Shown here one piece after another: positions 58,349-64,000 of a stretch of 64,000 nucleotides of DNA. A program made the position numbers and the translations under genes. The notes beneath the pieces are model-generated. The model had not been told where the DNA came from. It saw only the letters and a list, made by a program, of their open reading frames with translations, and did not search any database. The stretch is from Lomentospora prolificans (Eukaryota; Ascomycota; Sordariomycetes; Microascales; Microascaceae): positions 1,302,001 to 1,366,000 of the forward strand of contig JARFXM010000003.1 of the NCBI GenBank assembly GCA_029532625.1, given 5' to 3'. Position 1 is the first letter of the stretch; every line of letters begins with the position of its first letter.

Positions 58349-60796
58349 TTACTCAGTTACAGCAACTTCCTCGGTCACATTCTCTTTCTTGCTCCTCTTC
58401 TCTTTCTTTTCCCTTTTTTCCTTTTTCTCTTTCTTCTCTTTCTTCTCCTTCTTCTCCTTCTTCTCTGACTTCTCCGACTTCTCTTTCTTATCCTTCCTCT
58501 TCCTCTCCTTCTCGTTGTCAATTACACCTTCAACGGGCACCTCCTTCTCCACTTCTCGAGGAATAGGAACATGCTTGACACCGTTTTCCTTAGTGCGCGC
58601 TTCCATTCTCCTCTCGGCAAAGTTGTTCTCCCTCGCCCTCTGTTTCTCCCTCTCCGCCTTTTGCGCCAACCTCCTCGCGACATATGGATTGGCCGGCGGC
58701 ACAACAGGCCTATTCGCCCCGTTCTCCCTCCTAGGTCCCCTCTGGCCCCGGGGACCCTGGAAGTTCCCCTCCCGCTTCGATGGCGCCCCCGCAAACGCCT
58801 GGTCCGCGCCGTCTCCAACTTCCTTGGCCCATTTGGCCCAGTCGAACTTTCCGCGTTTCCACACGTCGCCTTTCCACGTGCGCCAGACGCTCCGACCCAT
58901 CCACGAATCGCGGAGGGTGGCCTCATTCTCGGCGAGCTTAGACATGAAGGCTTCTTTAATATGGAAGGGAATCGAGCGTTCCTTGCCCTTGGAGGGTATG
59001 GAGACGATTTCGTTGACGACATTGTGACCGAATTGGGAGACAGCGAGGTCGGACGCGTGAGGGAGAAGTGAACCAACCAGAGACTTGTGAAAGACGGGAA
59101 GGGAGTAGGAGGATGGGTTTGCGAGGGCTGTGGTCAGGATGCTCATGGTGGCCATGGATCCCGTGGCGAGTTTGAGTAACTCGTCAGGTGAAAGATCGAG
59201 GAGGGAGGTTTGTGTGACGGTGGCGGCCGGGCCCTTGAGAGTGAGCATGGTAGTGATGAGGTGGGCGCCGTGGTTGATAACGGCTTGTCTACTCCGTGCT
59301 AGGTACTGTGGCATATTTTTGTTCATGGACGGATCGTCGCTGCCCCGCAGCTGACAGAATCGCGGGATTAGGCTCTTGGCATCATTGTCGCATGCTCCTA
59401 CAACGGCTTTCGTTAACTCGTGGATCTGGGGAGCGGCTTCGCGGACGGAACAGCGCTCAAAGAGAGTTCTAATGACGTTGAACCTTGATTTTTCTATCAG
59501 GGTGGGAATGGCTGGGATGATCTCCTCGACACACGAGATGAGATCGTCTTTGCTCAAACGGTGGATAACTCTGATTGAGGGGTACGAAGCGATCTCGTTC
59601 CGGACGTAGCTCGATATGCGCTTGGCAAAGAAGTTCTGGTATATGACTTTGAAAAGCTTGCCAGGAGCGTGGTCGATCAACGTCTCCAACAGTCTTGAGC
59701 CTATTTGATCATAGACCAGACCGGTGATGAATTCGGAAGCCTTCGACGACTCGTCCTTGAGAGAATCTGGTGCCCCCGGCAGGAGTCGGCTAAGAAGTGT
59801 CTCAGAAGGATCCTCATCCTTGGTTTTGGACTTGACGTTGAACGTGATATCTAGCTCTAGGAGTAATTGGAGGAGAGGATTTCCAGTGGGGTGGGTGACG
59901 AGAATTCGGAGGCTTGAGTTATCCATAGACATGATAGTATCCGAGATAATCTTCTTGGTTGCCATAGTAAAGGATTCGGGGACGGCGCGAAGCTGCTGGC
60001 CGGCATTCTCTGAAGTAGGCGCCGCACCAGGAATAGATATACGCTCCTTTCTCTTGCTTTTCAAAAGGGCGGCGGCGGATGCGTCCTCGAGTGGCCGTCC
60101 AGACAGGATTAGGAGGAGTGCTCGAAGGGTGTGCGAGGCGTAAGTCTGGGTGAGAAGGAAGGTTAAGTCTGCTTCCAATTCGTCGAGCGTCAGGAGGAAC
60201 AGCTGCTCCATTGAAGACTCGGGTTTGTTCTCTCCATCCTCTCCACTGTTTCCCTCAAGGTCAATCACGAACCCGGTGAGTTCCTCGCCGACAACAGGGG
60301 CGGATTGCAGGAAGAGCATTTCGCAGCAGTGACTGGCGAACCGGTGCTGTACTAGCGACAGGAAGTGTCCGGCGAACGCTTCAAAGAGGTGCTTCTTCTG
60401 TGTCTTGTTCGACAAAAGAATCAATTTTTCCATTAGGCGGGAGCAAGACTGACTACAGGCGAGCTTCAACTCCTTGCCTTGGGCCTCCTTAAATACGTTC
60501 TCAACGAACACATCCCGCTCTTCGGGAGACCCAAAGCTGTTGAGTTCAAGGACCTCAGCAGCACCACGAAAGTATTCCTGCTCCTCGTCGGAAAGTAAAC
60601 CAAAGAATTGAGCCTCTCCGACATTCTCTTGTGGTTGCGCTCCGTCGTATTCGTAGTGCCCTTCCTCCTGGTCAAGGCGCGGTCGCTTGGCGGATTGATC
60701 ATCTTCGACGTCCAGAGTGATTTCGACATCGTCTTCCTCGTGCTTTCGCTTGCGCCCCTCGCGGACGTCTTTCCTTCGGGTTCTCGGCTTCGGCAT
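58349..60796 (-). CDS. NOP9: Nucleolar protein 9 (Nop9), Pumilio-repeat rRNA-binding protein
   Basis: Single exon, 815 residues from the ATG at 60796 (MPKPRTRRKD). The upstream in-frame ATG at 61024 adds 76 residues with no family likeness. Residues about 65-640 carry the divergent Pumilio-like helical repeats, with segments such as ACSQSCSRLMEKLILLS, HRFASHCCEMLFL, THPTGNPLLQLLLELD and YDQIGSRLLETLIDHAP. Known role: a 90S pre-ribosome component that binds the 3' part of 18S precursor rRNA (around the 20S site D) and is needed for small-subunit maturation. The N terminus is basic and nuclear-looking. The C-terminal 60 residues are an extreme KEKK/KKEKKE repeat, visible as a pyrimidine-rich tract on the plus strand at 58385-58500. 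It converges on AMMECR1. Confidence 0.94.
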   Translation of the reverse strand: MPKPRTRRKDVREGRKRKHEEDDVEITLDVEDDQSAKRPRLDQEEGHYEYDGAQPQENVGEAQFFGLLSDEEQEYFRGAAEVLELNSFGSPEERDVFVENVFKEAQGKELKLACSQSCSRLMEKLILLSNKTQKKHLFEAFAGHFLSLVQHRFASHCCEMLFLQSAPVVGEELTGFVIDLEGNSGEDGENKPESSMEQLFLLTLDELEADLTFLLTQTYASHTLRALLLILSGRPLEDASAAALLKSKRKERISIPGAAPTSENAGQQLRAVPESFTMATKKIISDTIMSMDNSSLRILVTHPTGNPLLQLLLELDITFNVKSKTKDEDPSETLLSRLLPGAPDSLKDESSKASEFITGLVYDQIGSRLLETLIDHAPGKLFKVIYQNFFAKRISSYVRNEIASYPSIRVIHRLSKDDLISCVEEIIPAIPTLIEKSRFNVIRTLFERCSVREAAPQIHELTKAVVGACDNDAKSLIPRFCQLRGSDDPSMNKNMPQYLARSRQAVINHGAHLITTMLTLKGPAATVTQTSLLDLSPDELLKLATGSMATMSILTTALANPSSYSLPVFHKSLVGSLLPHASDLAVSQFGHNVVNEIVSIPSKGKERSIPFHIKEAFMSKLAENEATLRDSWMGRSVWRTWKGDVWKRGKFDWAKWAKEVGDGADQAFAGAPSKREGNFQGPRGQRGPRRENGANRPVVPPANPYVARRLAQKAEREKQRARENNFAERRMEARTKENGVKHVPIPREVEKEVPVEGVIDNEKERKRKDKKEKSEKSEKKEKKEKKEKKEKKEKREKKEKRSKKENVTEEVAVTE
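58385..58500. repeat. Polypyrimidine tract from the Nop9 Lys/Glu repeat
   Basis: TTCTCC/TTTCTC units on the plus strand encode the KEKKEKKEK tail of Nop9 on the minus strand. It is coding, and its length could vary between strains. Confidence 0.8.
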
Positions 60797-61385
60797 CTCG
60801 TGTAGTGGTAGGTATAGTGATGTGGGGAGGGAAGGGATGTATTGTGGTTGCTGCTCGTCGTCGACTTTTTTTTTTTTCCGATGTCCCTTCCATAGACCAA
60901 CTTTTTTTTTTGACGGAGGATTGTCGGGTGGTCTTATCTTATCGGAGCGTGGGGCAGGCGTGATTCGTAGCGAGTGGAATGACAGCTCCTTGGCAGCTGG
61001 CCAAGCTACCCCTCCACCTGTCACTCGTCTTTCCGTGCACCTTCAGATGCTTGGTCGGACCCTCAATTCAGATGTTGATGGCGGGGCAGGTTTTTTTTCC
61101 CATCAGGAAAGATCGAGGTTCGAGGCTCTCAAGACGCTAGGATCTCTCTCATATCTCGTCGCTTAATCGGCTGTCACATCTTGGTTTTCTCTCTCTCTCT
61201 CTCTCTTTCGCTAAGAGATTATTGATTAAAGATTACTCTCACAAGTGTTTGCTGGGTCGCGTAGACCAGAAATTACACCATCTTGAATCCTTGGTACTTT
61301 GCATCCTCTCAACGACTGGTGCCCCGCAGTCACCTTTTCTCCAACTGTCTTTGCTTTGTCTAGCCAGAATTCTCGGACGAAGAAC
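60797..61385. promoter_or_regulatory. Shared divergent promoter region of NOP9 and ADE8
   Basis: The 589 bp between the two start codons must hold both promoters. They include T runs (60866-60877, 60901-60910) near NOP9 and a (CT)n tract (61188-61208) in the ADE8 leader. A joint control of ribosome biogenesis and purine synthesis is possible but unproven. Confidence 0.55.
61188..61208. repeat. (CT)n microsatellite in the ADE8 leader
   Basis: About eleven CT units, 180 bp before the ATG at 61386. Confidence 0.9.
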
Positions 61386-62163
61386 ATGGCGGACCAAAAG
61401 GCTCCTTGCCGCATCCTAGTAATGGCCTCTGGGAATGGCTCTAATTTCCAGGCCCTTATCGACGCCGTTGCCTCCGGCGCAATCCCTAACAGCAAGATCA
61501 TCCGTCTTATTGTAAACCGCGCAAAGGCCTACGCAACGACAAGGGCGGAGCAAGCTGGTAACATACTTTTCCTCCTACCCATGTCAAAAAGGTATCACCA
61601 CTGACTTTCACAGGCATACCTTGGGAGTATTTCAACTTGATTAGCCATGGGTTCTTAGCCAAGGGCGAGAAGGACGAGCAAAAGGTTGCCGAGGCTCGTA
61701 GCAACTATGATGCTGCCTTAGCAAAGAAGGTGCTTGAGATGGAGGATAGGCCTGAGTTGATTGTCCTCGCAGGATGGATGCACGTTTTCTCTGCACCTTT
61801 CCTAGAGCCCTTGGAAAAGGCAGGCATCAGGGTTATCAACTTACACCCGGCACTACCCGGTATGCCACTCGGAATTACCTGTAAATTTTCCCGCTTACAA
61901 TTGCGATAGGTGCGTACGATGGAGCCGGCGCGATCGAACGCGCATACAATGACTTCAAGGCTGGCAAGGCAACGCATACTGGCATCATGGTCCACTACGT
62001 CATCCTCACGGTTGACAGAGGGGAGCCTATCATGGTACAGGAAATCGAGTGGAAGGGAGAGGATTTGCCTGCGCTTGAAGAGAGGATACACTCGTATGAG
62101 CACGAGCTGATCGTCAAGGCGTCGGCCAAGGTGGTGGGAGAAATTACCGCGGCGCGAGCTTAA
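61386..62163 (+). CDS. ADE8: Phosphoribosylglycinamide formyltransferase (GAR transformylase)
   Basis: Three exons: 61386-61557, 61614-61859 and 61910-62163, both introns in phase 1, giving 223 residues. The catalytic triad of the family is present: Asn133 and His135 in INLHPALPG, and Asp175 in VHYVILTVDRGEPI. The N-terminal MASGNGSNFQALIDA binds the phosphoribosyl substrate. The enzyme uses 10-formyltetrahydrofolate to formylate glycinamide ribonucleotide, the third step of purine synthesis, in the cytosol. It is a stand-alone enzyme, as in yeast Ade8, not the fused animal GART. Length matches the family. The start (AACATGGCG) is the first ATG after the CT-rich leader. Confidence 0.96.
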
Positions 62164-62408
62164 TGAGCTTGCTGAAGATTTTACGCAGACACCATGAACA
62201 TGCGCGTTTCAAAAAAGGGAAAAGAAAAAGCATAGTGAAGGGTTTGGCAGTCCTCGCTTAGGAATCTGAGAGGCTGTGACATATCCTGTTCTTAACCCAT
62301 GGTAAGTGCCAGCTATGGGCTGTAAATAAACTGGCACGCTTCAATATACATCGATGAAAAAAGACGTCGAGTCACAGAGCACAAAGTTGGGTATAGCTTG
62401 AGTGCCGT

Positions 62409-62438
62409 TTGCTTGCGAAGTTGCTTGCGAAGTTGCTT
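62409..62438. repeat. 12-bp tandem repeat (TTGCTTGCGAAG), 2.5 copies
   Basis: Two perfect copies plus a 6-bp partial third, about 245 bp after the ADE8 stop. Confidence 0.9.
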
Positions 62439-62567
62439 TTAACATGTGCTCCGTTCAGCATGCCCGGGCAATTCCTGTTCGTCGAGGGTTTATTGGCGCG
62501 GGTTTGACGAGTCGCGAAACCATAAAGACAGGTTGACGCAGCTGTTGGGATCTTCTTTTGTCGTTAC

Positions 62568-62868
62568 AAGAGAAAAAAAAATGAAAGAAGAGGATGAGAA
62601 AGGGAAAGCGAGTGTTTGGTTATGACCAAACGAGAGAAAGGGAAAAAGAAAAGAAAAACAAGGAAAAAAAACATGAAAGAAAGAAAATAAAGAAAAAAGA
62701 AAAAAGAAGGGAAAAAAAAAAGGAAGAAAAGGGGAGAAAAAAAAGAAGAAAAAGAAAAGAAAAAAGAAAACAGAAAAAGAAAAAAAGAAAGAAAAGTCCA
62801 AGACTCCTTTTGAGCCATTGGATAAAAGAGAAAAATAAAAGGGAAAAAAGAAAGAAGAAAAGAGATTG
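62568..62868. repeat. Polypurine/polypyrimidine tract of about 300 bp
   Basis: The plus strand is almost entirely A and G (runs of GAAAAA, AAGAAA, GGAAAA) with only a few scattered pyrimidines. Frames through it on both strands are composition artefacts (Lys/Glu/Arg or Phe/Leu/Ser only). It could form triplex DNA. Confidence 0.9.
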
Positions 62869-63129
62869 CCTGATGTAGTCTCTGATTGGCCGGTAATTTT
62901 GTACGCTGTTGGTGATTGGCTGTTTGCTTTTTTCTCCCCTTTTTTTTTGCATCCGAATTTTACATTCTTTTTTCTTTCATCTTTGCCAGCCAACTTTGCT
63001 CCTTTCAGCCAGGAGCTTCACCTTCTTTTGTTCTCCTCTGCGAGTTTCATGCCTACCGACACGGGCGCAAAGCCTGCTATTTAAGATTCTTTGAACCCAT
63101 TTCTATTTTCCACTCACAAGGTTGCAATT

Positions 63130-64000
63130 ATGATGGGTGGCAGGAAAAGGTTAGCATTCCCAAGTCATTCCTTCTTAAGCTTGAGATCTCGATTGCCCAC
63201 ACCCCTCCTCGGGCTCCTCTCTCCTTGCCCCCGTTTTCTCCCATCTTGAACCGACATCCCAGTCTGTATTTTCCCCGAATTCCATCGCTTACGTTCAATT
63301 ACAGCAGAAGTCAAGTCCAGTCGGGACACATGCAGATGAATAGGGCCAGTAACGGGAATCCCGTCACCGGCTCTATCGATCCTCGAGATCTCACTTTTGC
63401 TGGAGCAGGCAACACTGTCATGTCGGCTAACATGGCGCAGTCTAACGGCTTTGTGGAGCTTCTATTGAGGCACATGAAGGATGACTTGAATGCATACAAC
63501 TATGACCGGGACTATTGCGCCCAGCAGTTGCGCGATGAAGGCTCCCTCACCGCGCAGGAAGCGAGAACCCTGCGCCTGAGGATGCTTGATCTCGGACATC
63601 AGATCCGTCTGTGCCAGCACAAGATGGAGGTTCTCACGAACCTCGCCAAGTATGAACAGTCGCCGCCCAGCACCACCACGGTGATTAACAGTCTCAATGC
63701 CATTACCCATCCATCGCCTGCCAACAACGGACGTATGCTTAGCGTAGCGGCTCCGGAGAACCCTAGTCTGGCCTTGCTGCACCAGGCTAGCCAGGCCGTT
63801 AATCAAACGCCCAGCAAGCGTGCACTGGAGGCCGCTGAGGGTTCGGAGGAGCAGTCCGGCTCCAAACGACCCCGAAAGCAGGTCCCCGACGCGCCTCCCG
63901 ACAATGAGAACCCTGGCAACACTGTTCAACGCCTAGGCTATTGGAAGTGCCGCCTGTGCACGTCGCCAAAGTACCATAGCGCGCCTCCCCCGAGGCAGCC
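63130..64000 (+). CDS. 5' part of an unidentified, probably nuclear gene (runs off the window)
   Basis: Exon 1 is probably 63130-63149 (MMGGRK, phase 2), followed by an intron to 63304 (AAAAG|GTTAGC donor, TTACAG acceptor). Exon 2 begins at 63305 and stays open to the window edge. If exon 1 is wrong, translation could begin at the in-frame ATG 63330. The visible part, about 238 residues, has a helical, coiled-coil-like block (FVELLLRHMKDDLNAYNYDR, then LTAQEARTLRLRMLDLGHQI). A basic cluster (SGSKRPRKQ) resembling a nuclear localisation signal follows. Near the edge is YWKCRLCTSPKYH, possibly the first half of a zinc-binding module. I cannot name the family. Confidence 0.7.

Larger units (their letters stand above)
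62164..63129. other. Intergenic region with a 300-bp polypurine tract
   Basis: The ADE8 3' flank contains a threefold 12-bp repeat (62409-62438) and then the A/G tract described separately. The last 250 bp form the promoter of the terminal gene. No gene is seen. Confidence 0.7.

Noticed and set aside
62594..62993. Long frames rich in Lys/Glu or Phe/Leu on both strands
   Set aside because: They are composition artefacts of the polypurine tract; no domain or start context supports them.
1..64000. tRNA genes, transposons and telomere repeats
   Set aside because: Reading by eye for B-box-like GGTTCGA motifs, long terminal or inverted repeats, and TTAGGG arrays found nothing convincing; tRNAscan-SE and a repeat library search would be decisive.

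Overview
The window is about 64 kb of chromosomal DNA from a filamentous ascomycete (Pezizomycotina; Sordariomycetes is my best guess, an inference from gene content and style). The signs are short introns of roughly 50-230 bp with GTAAGT/GTACGT-type donors and CTAAC-type branch sites, long AT/CT-rich intergenic stretches full of microsatellites and A/T tracts, and orthologues of conserved fungal nuclear genes. I saw no transposon, tRNA, rRNA or CRISPR array. Genes lie on both strands without operons.

Layout. 1-3.9 kb: no convincing gene, only weak coding-like scraps. 4-6.3 kb (-): eIF2A. 6.3-10.2 kb: gene-poor. 10.2-12 kb (+): a 7-exon sugar-type MFS transporter. 12.9-14.2 kb (-): RPAP1/Rba50. 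18.2-20.2 kb (+): the HIR-complex subunit Hpc2. 21.1-22.9 kb (+): SURF6/Rrp14. 23.8-25.1 kb (-): GOLPH3/Vps74. 27-28.7 kb (-): a group II PLP-dependent decarboxylase whose first intron appears to be GC-AG. 30.1-32.4 kb (+): a DUF4246 gene interrupted by a one-base frameshift, with a possible small spliced ORF on the opposite strand upstream of it. 35.8-36.7 kb (+): an unusual Ras-like GTPase. 38.9-39.9 kb (+): an HSL-type alpha/beta hydrolase. 42.2-43.2 kb (+): a secreted-ectodomain single-pass membrane protein. 43.6-45 kb (-) and 46.5-47.7 kb (+): two spliced genes of unknown function. 47.9-48.7 kb (-): an HNH-type protein. 49.5-50.8 kb (-): a four-span membrane protein. 54.2-54.5 kb (-): a 75-residue secreted protein. 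57.3-58.1 kb (+): AMMECR1. 58.3-60.8 kb (-): Nop9. 61.4-62.2 kb (+): GAR transformylase (Ade8). 63.1 kb to the end (+): the 5' part of an unidentified nuclear-looking gene.

Functional themes. Several neighbours serve growth and ribosome production: eIF2A in translation, Rba50 in RNA polymerase assembly, Rrp14 and Nop9 in ribosome biogenesis, Ade8 in purine synthesis. Hpc2 acts in histone-gene control and nucleosome assembly, and Vps74 in Golgi glycosyltransferase retention. These are separately transcribed housekeeping genes and I see no biosynthetic cluster. The accessory stretches (28.7-57 kb) hold the less conserved genes, the broken gene and most of the odd repeats. I found no clear new multi-gene system. 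The best leads are the frameshifted DUF4246 locus with its antisense ORF, the CAAX-less Ras-like protein, the GC-AG intron, the gene with an 8-nt first coding exon, and the small secreted protein.
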